38,633 nt of DNA from JAWWPY01 sp964412845 (GCA_964412845.1 CAYPQM010000053.1:1-38633); one strand, 5' to 3'. Positions 21,663 to 30,488 are shown, counted from the first letter of the stretch. Numbers and translations: made by a program. The notes: a model not told the origin generated them from the sequence alone.

Positions 21663-23522
21663 ATGGACCACGCGGGCGGTCGCCGCGTCGACACCGAAGT
21701 GGCGCCGGTCCTGGATGCGCCCGCCGCCCTGCCAGTTGAGCACCGTGCCGGACTCCTCCGGGCCGCCCGGGCCGTCGCCGGCAGCCCGGTCACCCGCCAC
21801 CTGGCCCTGCTGGTGTGCTATCTGGGCGCAGGCGTGGCAGTCACCTGGCCGCGGGCCACATACCTGGCCGGCCGGCTGCCCTCATCTCGCGACTCGGCCA
21901 GCTATGTCTGGGGATTCTGGTGGGTGGCCCGCCAGGCGACCCACCTCACCAACCTGTGGTCCACCGGGCACATGGCGGCTCCGGTGGGTATCGATCTTGG
22001 ATTCCACACCCTGATGCCGCTGCCGGGCCTGTTGATGACGCCCGTCACCGTTGTCTTCGGGCCCAGTGCTTCCTACAACCTCATGGTCATCGCCGTTCCC
22101 GGTCTGCTGTGCTACACGATGTACCGGGCAGCCCGGCTCTGGCTTCCCTCACAAACGGGCGCGATCGCCGCGGGAGCGTTCTACGGGCTGTCCGCGATGC
22201 TCGGCCAGCAGGACTGGTACCACCTGAACATCGCCGCCGGGGCCCTGTTCCTGCCTCTGGCGCTGGAGGCATCCGTGCGGCTGCGCCGGCGTCCCGGGAC
22301 ACGCCAGGCCATCATCCTCGGCCTGGTCATGGGCTCGGCCGTGCTCACCGATCCCGAGTCAGCCGTCTTGGCGGGAATCCTCACCACGTTGGTCCTGCTG
22401 CCCTGGCTGCTGCGGCGCCGCTCACTCCCGGCGCTGCGGGTGGCTGCCCTCGCCGTGGGCACCGCGGCCTTGGTCGCCGCGCCGCAGTTCATCGCGATGA
22501 TGCAGGAACTGGCCGTCGGCAGTCTGGCCATTCGGCCCGCCCTCCTCGCCGTGACCTACAAGCACTACGGGGTCGGCCTGCCCGGAATGTTCGCACCAAC
22601 GCCCCGGGTGGCCGACTTCGGGCTCGGCAACATGGCGGCTCCGTTCCTGCACAGCAGGGACAACGAAGGGCTGCCGATGTTCGGCGTGGTGCTGAGCGCC
22701 CTGGCCCTCGGCGGCCTGGCCACCGCCTGGCGGCGGCGTAGTGCCTGGCTGCTGGCACTGACCTGGGCCAGCTGCGCGGCACTGGCCCTCGGCACCTCGG
22801 TGTGGATCGCCAAACGGCAATTCATCCCGGTCAGCCGGCCTTGGCACGGGGTACGGGTGTCGATGATCCTGCCCTACACCTGGTTTGTGCGATTGCCCGG
22901 ACTATCCAGCTTCCGTGAGGCCGACCGGCTGGCGATTCTCGGCATCGTGCCCGCCGCGCTGCTGGCCGGGGCCGCGGTGAACTGGCTGCGCTACCACGGC
23001 CGGCCGCTGATCGTCGTGCTGCTCGCCCTGGGCATCCTCGAAGCTGGCTATTCCGGCAACCCGAGGGTCGGTGCCATGCCGACCTCACTGCCTGCGCTGG
23101 ACGGCCCGATCGCCGCCGACCACTCCGGCTCCGTCGTCCTGGACGTCCCGTACGGTCTGCGGGGCGGCATTCCGGTCTACGGCAGCCGGTTCTTCCCTGA
23201 GGCCCTGGTGCTGGCCACCGCCGACGGCCACCCGCGCGCGATCGCCTACACGTCCCGGGTGCCGGCCACCACCGTCGCCGCGATCAGCAAGCATGCTTTC
23301 TACGCGTACCTGATCCATACCCAGCACTACAACATCACGCATTACATTCCGCTTTCCGCGAGGCAGGTAGCGGCGGCACGACATGACGCCCGGCACCTCG
23401 ACCTCGGCTGGGTGCTGGTCTGGCACCGGAATCGCGCTATCTTGCGCTACCTCGCACAGACCGGATTCCGGTTCGACTTCCGCGTCGACAACGTATTGGT
23501 GTATCGCCCGAACTTCCGCTGA
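21663..23522 (+). CDS. Multi-pass GT-C-like membrane protein, paralogue 1
   Basis: The 619-residue protein has about eleven hydrophobic segments and a soluble C-terminal part of about 120 residues. After TM1 (LALLVCYLGAGVAVTW) the outer loop carries SRDSASYVWGFWWVARQATH and a later GFHTLMPLPGLLMTP, the GT-C-like layout of a first periplasmic loop with an acidic residue followed by a conserved amphipathic stretch. It is likely an envelope glycosyltransferase or related polyprenol-sugar-using enzyme; I do not know substrate or acceptor. It is about two-thirds identical to the next two genes, clearly an older duplicate. ATG at 21663 follows GGGGTGAG; a GTG 12 codons earlier is possible. First gene of a same-strand run of three paralogues. 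Confidence 0.8.
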   Translation: MDHAGGRRVDTEVAPVLDAPAALPVEHRAGLLRAARAVAGSPVTRHLALLVCYLGAGVAVTWPRATYLAGRLPSSRDSASYVWGFWWVARQATHLTNLWSTGHMAAPVGIDLGFHTLMPLPGLLMTPVTVVFGPSASYNLMVIAVPGLLCYTMYRAARLWLPSQTGAIAAGAFYGLSAMLGQQDWYHLNIAAGALFLPLALEASVRLRRRPGTRQAIILGLVMGSAVLTDPESAVLAGILTTLVLLPWLLRRRSLPALRVAALAVGTAALVAAPQFIAMMQELAVGSLAIRPALLAVTYKHYGVGLPGMFAPTPRVADFGLGNMAAPFLHSRDNEGLPMFGVVLSALALGGLATAWRRRSAWLLALTWASCAALALGTSVWIAKRQFIPVSRPWHGVRVSMILPYTWFVRLPGLSSFREADRLAILGIVPAALLAGAAVNWLRYHGRPLIVVLLALGILEAGYSGNPRVGAMPTSLPALDGPIAADHSGSVVLDVPYGLRGGIPVYGSRFFPEALVLATADGHPRAIAYTSRVPATTVAAISKHAFYAYLIHTQHYNITHYIPLSARQVAAARHDARHLDLGWVLVWHRNRAILRYLAQTGFRFDFRVDNVLVYRPNFR

Positions 23523-23708
23523 TCGGCAGCGACAGGGCCGCGGCGTCACGCCGCTCAGCAGCCATCCAGATCGACTCTCTCAGCCATGGCAACGCGCCTG
23601 AAAACGCCACCGGCATCGCAGACGCGATATTATCCGCTATGCCGTGACCGAGTCGTCCCCGTCGAGAAGGCCCGGTTTGCCTGGTGACAAACTGGATGAG
23701 GAGAATCG

Positions 23709-25721
23709 ATGGGTCGAGCGGGCCGTAGCCTGCGGGTCCAGCTGGCCGGCGGCACGCCTTTGACGGCAGCGCGGGGCGACATCGCACCGCCCGAGGCCAG
23801 CGTCCCGCCAGTGTCTGCTGGCCAGGCAGCTCCGGACACCGCCCCCCGTGAGCAGGCGGCTCGTGGCGACACGCCCCGGACCGGGGTGCCTGCCGATGAG
23901 GTGCCTGCCAGCGAGATGCCTGCCGACCGGGCGCCGGGTGGCAGGGTGCCTGCTGGTGGGCTGGCTGGTGTGGTGGGGCGGGCGGGGCCGCTGTGGCGTC
24001 ATTGTGGTTTGCTGGCCTGTTATGTGGCCGCCGGGATCGCGGTCACCTGGCCCCGGGTCACCTACCTGGCCGGGCGGCTGCCCGCGACCCGCGACGCCGG
24101 CGGGTACGTCTGGGACTTCTGGTGGGTCGCCCGCCAGGTCACCCACCTGGCCAGCCCCTGGTCCACCCGCTACCTCGCCGCCCCCGTCGGATCAGACCTC
24201 GGCTACCACACCCTGATGCCGCTGCCCGGCCTGCTGATGACACCCATCACCCTCACCTTCGGCCCCAGCGCCTCCTACAACCTGCTGTCCATCGCCTGCC
24301 CCGGCCTGCTGTGCTACGTCATGTACCGGGCCGCCCGGCTATGGCTGCCCTCCCAGACCGGCGCCATCGCCACCGGGGCACTGTTCGGCCTGTCCTCCAT
24401 CCTGGCCTGGCGCAGCTGGTATGAGATCAACCTGGCCGCCGGGGCCCTGTTCCTGCCGATGGCCCTGGAAGCATCCGTGCGGCTGCGCCGCCACCCCGGC
24501 CGCCGCCAGGCCATCATCCTGGGCGTGGTCATGGGCGCCGCGGTCCTCACCGACCAGGAATCAGCCGTCCTGGCCGCCATCTTGACCACGCTGACCCTGC
24601 TGCCCTGGATACTGCGCCACCCGGCCCCCGCCCGCCTCTGGCCACCAGCCCTCGCCACCGCCATCGGCGCCGTGATCGCCACCCCCCAGATCACCGCCAT
24701 GATCCAGCAAGCACGCACCGGCCGCTTGGTGCCGCGGCAGGTGGGATCCCTCGCGATGGACTACGTCAACTCGGGGGCCGGGCTGGGGCAGCTGTTCGCC
24801 CCGTCGCCGCGGGTGGCGGAGTTCGGCCTGAAGAGCGTCGGGGCCATCTACTATGGCGGCCCGACGAACATGGTGGTGGTGACGTTCGGGGTCGCGCTGA
24901 CCGTGCTGGCCCTGTTCGGGCTCGCCACCGCCTGGCAGCGGCGCAACGCCTGGCTGCTCGCCCTGCTCTGGGCCAGCTGCGCCGCCCTCGCCCTCGGCTC
25001 CGCCGTCTGGATCGGCAGGCAACCCCACGTCCCCTCCCCGCACCTCTTCCACGGCGTCGCCCTCTCCCAGGTCCTGCCCTACACCTGGTTCGTCAAGATC
25101 CCCGGCCTGTCCAGCTTCCGCGAAGCAGACCGGTTCACCCTCCTCGGGCTCATCCCGGCCACCCTGCTCGCCGGCGCCGCCGTGAACTGGCTCCGCTACC
25201 ACGCCCGGCCCCTGCTCATCCCAGTACTCGCCCTGGCCCTCCTCGAAGCAGGCTGGTCCGGCAACCCCGGCATCACCACCATGCCCACCGCCATGCCCGC
25301 ACTCGACACCCCCATCGCCGCCGACCACACCGCCTCCATCGTCATCGACGTCCCCTTCGGCATCCGCGGCGGACTACCCGTCATCGGCTCCGCCTTCCCA
25401 CCCCAGTCCATGGTCCTGGCCACCGCCGACCACCACCCCCTCGCCGACGCCTTCATCTCCCGCATCCCCGCCACCACCCTGTCCGGAATCCGCCACCACC
25501 CCTTCTACGCCGCCCTCCTCAACGCCGAAGGCGGCACCCACCCGACGACAACGGTGCAGCGCACGGCAGCGCGGGTCGATGCCCGCCGGACGAACATCGG
25601 CTGGGTACTCCTCTGGCAGCCGAACCGGCACCTCGTCTACTTGCTCAAGCACACGGGTTTCCAGTTTGATTACCGGGCGGATGGCGTTTCGGTCTACCGG
25701 CTGACCGGGCACAATTCGTAG
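23709..25721 (+). CDS. Multi-pass GT-C-like membrane protein, paralogue 2
   Basis: 670 residues. It begins with a ~90-residue low-complexity cytoplasmic leader made of VPADEVPASEMPADR-type units. The membrane core follows, sharing the ATRDAGGYVWDFWWVARQVT loop and MYRAARLWLPSQTGAIATGA with its neighbours, and then a C-terminal soluble segment. DNA from 23964 to 25532 appears base-for-base identical to 26074-27642 in paralogue 3, after which the C-termini diverge at once (here GGTHPTTTVQRTAARVDARR, ending VYRLTGHNS). ATG at 23709 has GAGGAG five bases upstream. The same inferred envelope-glycan role as paralogue 1. Identical cores imply recent duplication or ongoing gene conversion. Confidence 0.82.
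   Translation: MGRAGRSLRVQLAGGTPLTAARGDIAPPEASVPPVSAGQAAPDTAPREQAARGDTPRTGVPADEVPASEMPADRAPGGRVPAGGLAGVVGRAGPLWRHCGLLACYVAAGIAVTWPRVTYLAGRLPATRDAGGYVWDFWWVARQVTHLASPWSTRYLAAPVGSDLGYHTLMPLPGLLMTPITLTFGPSASYNLLSIACPGLLCYVMYRAARLWLPSQTGAIATGALFGLSSILAWRSWYEINLAAGALFLPMALEASVRLRRHPGRRQAIILGVVMGAAVLTDQESAVLAAILTTLTLLPWILRHPAPARLWPPALATAIGAVIATPQITAMIQQARTGRLVPRQVGSLAMDYVNSGAGLGQLFAPSPRVAEFGLKSVGAIYYGGPTNMVVVTFGVALTVLALFGLATAWQRRNAWLLALLWASCAALALGSAVWIGRQPHVPSPHLFHGVALSQVLPYTWFVKIPGLSSFREADRFTLLGLIPATLLAGAAVNWLRYHARPLLIPVLALALLEAGWSGNPGITTMPTAMPALDTPIAADHTASIVIDVPFGIRGGLPVIGSAFPPQSMVLATADHHPLADAFISRIPATTLSGIRHHPFYAALLNAEGGTHPTTTVQRTAARVDARRTNIGWVLLWQPNRHLVYLLKHTGFQFDYRADGVSVYRLTGHNS
23964..25532. 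repeat. 1569-bp direct repeat, copy A
   Basis: Every base I compared matches copy B at 26074-27642 (constant offset 2110), and three alternative reading frames through the block also give identical translations. The boundaries are sharp: 23963 is G versus T at 26073, and 25533 is G versus C at 27643. The block covers the membrane core but not the N-terminal leader or the last ~60 codons of the gene. Confidence 0.93.
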
Positions 25722-25868
25722 TCTTCTGCATTTGGCGTTTTTCCGCGACTCGCCCTGAATAGCATTGATATTCCCGGGATAGCGCTGGACGTGACCCGTG
25801 CCGCAGCGCGGATATGCCATATCCATCGCTGCATTATTTTGTATTCATGACTGGGTTATATAGCGGTC

Positions 25869-25892
25869 GCCGACGCAGCGTCCTGCGTCGGC
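25869..25892. promoter_or_regulatory. 10-bp perfect stem-loop in the leader of paralogue 3
   Basis: GCCGACGCAG-CGTC-CTGCGTCGGC, stable stem with a four-base loop and no T-run after it. It follows an AT-rich stretch with TATATA (about 25857-25862) and lies about 60 bases before the gene's ATG, so a transcript begun just downstream of that box would start with this hairpin. Alternatively it terminates the preceding gene (stop at 25721). Confidence 0.5.
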
Positions 25893-25953
25893 CGGAAGGA
25901 TCCTGTCACCGTTACAGCCGGATTCATGATGCGGCGCGGAACGGGGGTAGGAG

Positions 25954-27819
25954 ATGGGCCGCATAGGCCATGACCTGCCGAGGCAGACCGCCGGCCGGAT
26001 GGCTGATCCGGCACCCTCGCACCGTCATGCCCGGACGCCGCCGGCCCGGACGATGCCGGCCTGGACGGCGCCTGCTGGTGTGGTGGGGCGGGCGGGGCCG
26101 CTGTGGCGTCATTGTGGTTTGCTGGCCTGTTATGTGGCCGCCGGGATCGCGGTCACCTGGCCCCGGGTCACCTACCTGGCCGGGCGGCTGCCCGCGACCC
26201 GCGACGCCGGCGGGTACGTCTGGGACTTCTGGTGGGTCGCCCGCCAGGTCACCCACCTGGCCAGCCCCTGGTCCACCCGCTACCTCGCCGCCCCCGTCGG
26301 ATCAGACCTCGGCTACCACACCCTGATGCCGCTGCCCGGCCTGCTGATGACACCCATCACCCTCACCTTCGGCCCCAGCGCCTCCTACAACCTGCTGTCC
26401 ATCGCCTGCCCCGGCCTGCTGTGCTACGTCATGTACCGGGCCGCCCGGCTATGGCTGCCCTCCCAGACCGGCGCCATCGCCACCGGGGCACTGTTCGGCC
26501 TGTCCTCCATCCTGGCCTGGCGCAGCTGGTATGAGATCAACCTGGCCGCCGGGGCCCTGTTCCTGCCGATGGCCCTGGAAGCATCCGTGCGGCTGCGCCG
26601 CCACCCCGGCCGCCGCCAGGCCATCATCCTGGGCGTGGTCATGGGCGCCGCGGTCCTCACCGACCAGGAATCAGCCGTCCTGGCCGCCATCTTGACCACG
26701 CTGACCCTGCTGCCCTGGATACTGCGCCACCCGGCCCCCGCCCGCCTCTGGCCACCAGCCCTCGCCACCGCCATCGGCGCCGTGATCGCCACCCCCCAGA
26801 TCACCGCCATGATCCAGCAAGCACGCACCGGCCGCTTGGTGCCGCGGCAGGTGGGATCCCTCGCGATGGACTACGTCAACTCGGGGGCCGGGCTGGGGCA
26901 GCTGTTCGCCCCGTCGCCGCGGGTGGCGGAGTTCGGCCTGAAGAGCGTCGGGGCCATCTACTATGGCGGCCCGACGAACATGGTGGTGGTGACGTTCGGG
27001 GTCGCGCTGACCGTGCTGGCCCTGTTCGGGCTCGCCACCGCCTGGCAGCGGCGCAACGCCTGGCTGCTCGCCCTGCTCTGGGCCAGCTGCGCCGCCCTCG
27101 CCCTCGGCTCCGCCGTCTGGATCGGCAGGCAACCCCACGTCCCCTCCCCGCACCTCTTCCACGGCGTCGCCCTCTCCCAGGTCCTGCCCTACACCTGGTT
27201 CGTCAAGATCCCCGGCCTGTCCAGCTTCCGCGAAGCAGACCGGTTCACCCTCCTCGGGCTCATCCCGGCCACCCTGCTCGCCGGCGCCGCCGTGAACTGG
27301 CTCCGCTACCACGCCCGGCCCCTGCTCATCCCAGTACTCGCCCTGGCCCTCCTCGAAGCAGGCTGGTCCGGCAACCCCGGCATCACCACCATGCCCACCG
27401 CCATGCCCGCACTCGACACCCCCATCGCCGCCGACCACACCGCCTCCATCGTCATCGACGTCCCCTTCGGCATCCGCGGCGGACTACCCGTCATCGGCTC
27501 CGCCTTCCCACCCCAGTCCATGGTCCTGGCCACCGCCGACCACCACCCCCTCGCCGACGCCTTCATCTCCCGCATCCCCGCCACCACCCTGTCCGGAATC
27601 CGCCACCACCCCTTCTACGCCGCCCTCCTCAACGCCGAAGGCCGTGACCTGCCCATGACGCCAGCCGAGATCCGGGCGGCACGCACCGACGCCCGCGCGC
27701 TGCACATCGGCTGGCTGGTGCTGTGGCACCGAAAGGACAGCGTGCAGCGCTTCCTTGGCCTGGCCGGCTTCGGATTTGACTACCGGGTCGGCAAGGTCTC
27801 CGTCTACCGGCCACGCTGA
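25954..27819 (+). CDS. Multi-pass GT-C-like membrane protein, paralogue 3
   Basis: 621 residues: a short ~40-residue leader (MGRIGHDLPRQTAGRMADPA), the same membrane core as paralogue 2 (identical over the shared block), and a different C-terminus (GRDLPMTPAEIRAARTDARA, ending VSVYRPR). The C-terminus here resembles paralogue 1 (HYIPLSARQVAAARHDARHL) more than its identical-core twin, for example in LVLWHRK versus LVWHRNR. So core and tail have separate histories. ATG at 25954 sits directly after GTAGGAG, tight spacing; an internal ATG at 25999 is an alternative start. Followed within 33 bases by the convergent MarR gene. Confidence 0.82.
   Translation: MGRIGHDLPRQTAGRMADPAPSHRHARTPPARTMPAWTAPAGVVGRAGPLWRHCGLLACYVAAGIAVTWPRVTYLAGRLPATRDAGGYVWDFWWVARQVTHLASPWSTRYLAAPVGSDLGYHTLMPLPGLLMTPITLTFGPSASYNLLSIACPGLLCYVMYRAARLWLPSQTGAIATGALFGLSSILAWRSWYEINLAAGALFLPMALEASVRLRRHPGRRQAIILGVVMGAAVLTDQESAVLAAILTTLTLLPWILRHPAPARLWPPALATAIGAVIATPQITAMIQQARTGRLVPRQVGSLAMDYVNSGAGLGQLFAPSPRVAEFGLKSVGAIYYGGPTNMVVVTFGVALTVLALFGLATAWQRRNAWLLALLWASCAALALGSAVWIGRQPHVPSPHLFHGVALSQVLPYTWFVKIPGLSSFREADRFTLLGLIPATLLAGAAVNWLRYHARPLLIPVLALALLEAGWSGNPGITTMPTAMPALDTPIAADHTASIVIDVPFGIRGGLPVIGSAFPPQSMVLATADHHPLADAFISRIPATTLSGIRHHPFYAALLNAEGRDLPMTPAEIRAARTDARALHIGWLVLWHRKDSVQRFLGLAGFGFDYRVGKVSVYRPR
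26074..27642. repeat. 1569-bp direct repeat, copy B
   Basis: Second copy of the block described at 23964-25532. It covers the membrane core of paralogue 3. Identity extends through third codon positions, so selection on the protein alone cannot explain it. Confidence 0.93.
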
Positions 27820-27851
27820 CTACCGGGCCACGCTGACTACCGGGACCGGCA

Positions 27852-28421
27852 CTAAGTAGCGTGCGGGACGGCGTCCGCCGAGGCCGGGACATCAGCAAGG
27901 AGCCCCTCAGCGGCCAGGCCGCGGACCAGGCCGCGCAGGCCGGCCGACAGACCGGCCCGTTCCTCAGCGGACAGGGACGCGATGATCCGGGCCTGCCGGG
28001 ATTGCCAGGCCCGCCACACGCGCACCGCGACCAGCTGGCCCTCGGGCGTGAGATGGAGCCGGATGTACCGCTGGTTCTCTTCGTCCCGGCCGCGCCTGAT
28101 CCAGCCCTTGCGCTCCAGGCCCGCAGCGAGGCGGCTGACGGTGCTCTTCTCCAGGCCGAGCAGGGTGGCCAGCTGCCCCTGCGCGATGCCGCGGGCCGCG
28201 ACCAGCTCGATGAGAGCCCGGGCCTCGGACGCCGACACCGCCGGAATGGGCAGATCGGGCATGGCTTCGGCGACAGTCCCATCCGAGCCATCCGAGCCAT
28301 CCGACGCCGACGCCGACGCCACAGTCCCCGCATCCGCACCTGCCACCGCCGCCGGATTCACCACCCGGAGCAGCTGCGCCAGCAGCCCGACAAGCTCGGT
28401 ATCGTCGATTGAGGAGTTCAC
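27852..28421 (-). CDS. MarR-family transcriptional regulator
   Basis: About 189 residues: an N-terminal dimer helix (DDTELVGLLAQLLRVV), an Ala/Ser/Asp/Gly insertion (SASASDGSDGSDGT) encoded by 6- and 9-bp repeats, then a clear winged helix. The latter reads SASEARALIELVAARGIAQG, QLATLLGLEKSTVSRLAAGL, ERKGWIRRGRDEENQRYIRL, HLTPEGQ. MarR proteins repress divergent transporters and themselves, releasing DNA on ligand binding. I chose the GTG at 28421; a TTG at 28442 is possible but lies inside the first operator-like site. The twin 17-bp sites just upstream and the divergent ABC exporter genes are the obvious targets. Confidence 0.88.
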   Translation of the reverse strand: MNSSIDDTELVGLLAQLLRVVNPAAVAGADAGTVASASASDGSDGSDGTVAEAMPDLPIPAVSASEARALIELVAARGIAQGQLATLLGLEKSTVSRLAAGLERKGWIRRGRDEENQRYIRLHLTPEGQLVAVRVWRAWQSRQARIIASLSAEERAGLSAGLRGLVRGLAAEGLLADVPASADAVPHAT

Positions 28422-28427
28422 ATCAAC

Positions 28428-28444
28428 AGTTGTACCGCACAACT
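28428..28444. promoter_or_regulatory. MarR operator-like site 1
   Basis: AGTTGTACCGCACAACT: six-base arms AGTTGT/ACAACT around five bases, immediately upstream of the MarR GTG. It matches site 2 at 28472-28488 in 15 of 17 positions, both in size and in arm sequence. Confidence 0.75.
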
Positions 28445-28471
28445 TCCTGGGTGGTACGTTCTACGCGTGAT

Positions 28472-28488
28472 AGTTGCCCCGTACAACT
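28472..28488. promoter_or_regulatory. MarR operator-like site 2
   Basis: AGTTGCCCCGTACAACT, five-base arms AGTTG/CAACT. It lies 44 bp from site 1 (about four helical turns, same face of DNA) and 125 bp before the ABC permease GTG. This arrangement fits cooperative binding and joint control of the MarR gene and the exporter. Confidence 0.75.
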
Positions 28489-28612
28489 CAAGACCTGGGC
28501 CGCACCGCGTGCGGTCTGGGCATCGGCGTGGCCTGCGTGCCCTCAGTTGCCCCCGGCGCGGATGCGACGGAGCGGGCACCTGGGCGCGTGATCGCACCGT
28601 AGGCTCACCGTC

Positions 28613-29689
28613 GTGAGAAATCGCGGACGGGTCAGCGGGCCGGGCACCTTCACCGGCGACCCTGAGCTCACCGGCCTCTCCAACGGGTCGTCTGTGCAGG
28701 TGGAAGACGGCGACGATCTGCTGCCAGCCGAGCCGCTGCCGCAACTGGCCGCCAGGTACGGCCTCAAGCCGAGTGCGGCGCGGCCGCCGGTCATTCGCTA
28801 CCTGGCCGACCTCTGGCAGCGCCGCTACTTCATCGTCGGCTTCGCCACCGCCCGCAACGTGGCGATGTACACCGACGCCCGGCTCGGCCAGGTATGGCAG
28901 GTGCTCACGCCCCTGCTGAACGCGGCCGTCTACTACCTGATCTTCGGCGTGATCCTGGACACCAAGCGGGGGGTGCCGAACTTCATTGCCTTCCTGGTCG
29001 CCGGGGTCTTCATCTTCAACTTCACCCAGCGGTCGTTCATCATCGCCTCCCGGGTGATCAACGACAGCCTGCCGCTGATCCGGGCCCTGTACTTCCCGCG
29101 GGCCGCTCTGCCGCTCGGCTACGTGCTGATCGAGCTGCAGCAGCTGCTGGTCTCGATAGTGGTCCTGATCACGATCGTGCTGGCCACCGGGGAACCGCTG
29201 ACCTGGTACTGGCTGCTCGTGATCCCCGTGCTGCTGCTGCAGGCGGTCTTCAATGTCGGGGCCGGGCTCATCCTGGCCCGGATCGGGGCCGGAGTCGAGG
29301 ACGTCAGCCAGTTGCTGCCGTTCATCGTGCGTACCTGGATGTACACCTCCGGTGTCATGTTCAGCATCCAGACGCTGAAGAACCTCACCGGGCATCACAA
29401 GATCGCCTTTATCCTGCAGATCAACCCGGCGGCCGTCTACATCACGCTGGTCAGGAACGCGCTGCTGAAGTCGCAGCGGCTGAGCATCCCCGGCGCCGCG
29501 CCGTATAACAAGGGCCTGTGCACGCTCTACTACAAGAGCCCGGCCGCGCACCTGTACGACAGTGCGCACTGCCGGCCCCTGGTCAGCAATACCGACCTGT
29601 GGCTGTACGGTGTCGGCTGGGCGATCGTGGCCATCATCGTTGGCTTTTTCTACTTCTGGCGCGCGGAGGCGAGGTACGGCCGTGGCTGA
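28613..29689 (+). CDS. ABC-2 polysaccharide export permease (Wzm/TagG type)
   Basis: The 358-residue inner-membrane protein has six hydrophobic segments (VYYLIFGVIL, FIAFLVAGVFIFNF, VSIVVLITIVLA, WLLVIPVLLLQAV, a region after YTSGVMFSIQTL, and IVAIIVGFFYFW). It has the ABC-2 layout of exporters for O-antigen and teichoic acid chains: an amphipathic lead-in DARLGQVWQVLTPLLNAAVY and the HHKIAFILQINPAAVYITLV loop. An N-terminal soluble stretch of about 60 residues precedes it. Starts at a GTG at 28613 after an AGGC-type weak site; translation of the ATPase overlaps its last eight bases, so the pair is one unit. Substrate is probably a lipid-linked cell-wall polymer, perhaps one built by nearby GT-C enzymes. 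Confidence 0.9.
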   Translation: MRNRGRVSGPGTFTGDPELTGLSNGSSVQVEDGDDLLPAEPLPQLAARYGLKPSAARPPVIRYLADLWQRRYFIVGFATARNVAMYTDARLGQVWQVLTPLLNAAVYYLIFGVILDTKRGVPNFIAFLVAGVFIFNFTQRSFIIASRVINDSLPLIRALYFPRAALPLGYVLIELQQLLVSIVVLITIVLATGEPLTWYWLLVIPVLLLQAVFNVGAGLILARIGAGVEDVSQLLPFIVRTWMYTSGVMFSIQTLKNLTGHHKIAFILQINPAAVYITLVRNALLKSQRLSIPGAAPYNKGLCTLYYKSPAAHLYDSAHCRPLVSNTDLWLYGVGWAIVAIIVGFFYFWRAEARYGRG

Positions 29690-30488
29690 TCCGATGGTGA
29701 TCGTCGACGACCTGCATGTGGTGTACCGGGTGTACGGCGCAGGCGGGGATAAGGGAACCGCTGCGACCGCGCTGATGCGGATGATCCGCAAGCAGCGGCG
29801 GCCGTCCATCCGCGAGGTTCACGCCATCCGCGGCATGTCCTTCGTGGCCTACAAGGGCGACGTGGTGGGCGTGGTCGGCCGGAACGGCTCCGGCAAGTCG
29901 ACGCTGCTGCGTGCGGTCGCAGGGCTGCTCCCCGCGGAGCAGGGCGCCGTGTACAGCGATGGCCATGCGGCCCTGCTCGGCGTGAACGCCGCGCTGCTCG
30001 ATGACCTCACCGGTGACCGGAACGTGGTGCTCGGCTGCCTGGCCATGGGCATGACCCCGCAGGAAGTCAAGGAGAAGCACGACGGGATCGTCGAGTTCTC
30101 CGGGGTCGGCGACTTCATCAACCTGCCGATGCGCGCCTATTCCACCGGCATGGGCTCGCGGCTGCGGTTCGCCATCGCCTCATCGAAAAGCCACGACGTG
30201 CTGCTCATCGACGAGGCCCTGGCCACCGGTGACGCCGAGTTCCGGCGCAAGAGCCACCAGCGCATCGACGAGCTGCGCAAAGAAGCCGGCACGGTGTTCA
30301 TCGTCGCGCACAACCTGAACGAAATCTACGACACCTGCAACCGCATAATCTGGCTGGAGAAGGGCCGGATTGTCCGCGCGGGATCAGATGTCCCCGGGAT
30401 CCTCGATGCTTACCTGGAGGCCTCAGGCAGCGAGCCCCAGTACCGGGAGCTCCGGGAGACCGCCGATGCCTCGCGCCCCGCTGGCTGA
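29682..30488 (+). CDS. ABC polysaccharide export ATPase (Wzt/TagH type)
   Basis: 268 residues with Walker A GRNGSGKST (about 66-74), signature YSTGMGSRLRFAIA, Walker B VLLIDEALATGD and a switch His in VFIVAHNLNEI. The AYSTGM signature with the aberrant lead-in is typical of O-antigen/teichoic acid exporters. The protein stops shortly after the nucleotide-binding domain, so it lacks the C-terminal carbohydrate-binding domain of long Wzt proteins. That suggests recognition is not of a capped O-antigen type. GTG at 29682 overlaps the permease stop; a later ATG (29694) is an alternative start. Confidence 0.92.
   Translation: MADPMVIVDDLHVVYRVYGAGGDKGTAATALMRMIRKQRRPSIREVHAIRGMSFVAYKGDVVGVVGRNGSGKSTLLRAVAGLLPAEQGAVYSDGHAALLGVNAALLDDLTGDRNVVLGCLAMGMTPQEVKEKHDGIVEFSGVGDFINLPMRAYSTGMGSRLRFAIASSKSHDVLLIDEALATGDAEFRRKSHQRIDELRKEAGTVFIVAHNLNEIYDTCNRIIWLEKGRIVRAGSDVPGILDAYLEASGSEPQYRELRETADASRPAG

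Noticed and set aside
23964..27642. Insertion sequence as source of the 1569-bp repeat
   Set aside because: The repeat is the core of membrane protein genes, with no transposase, terminal inverted repeats or target duplication at its sharp edges.
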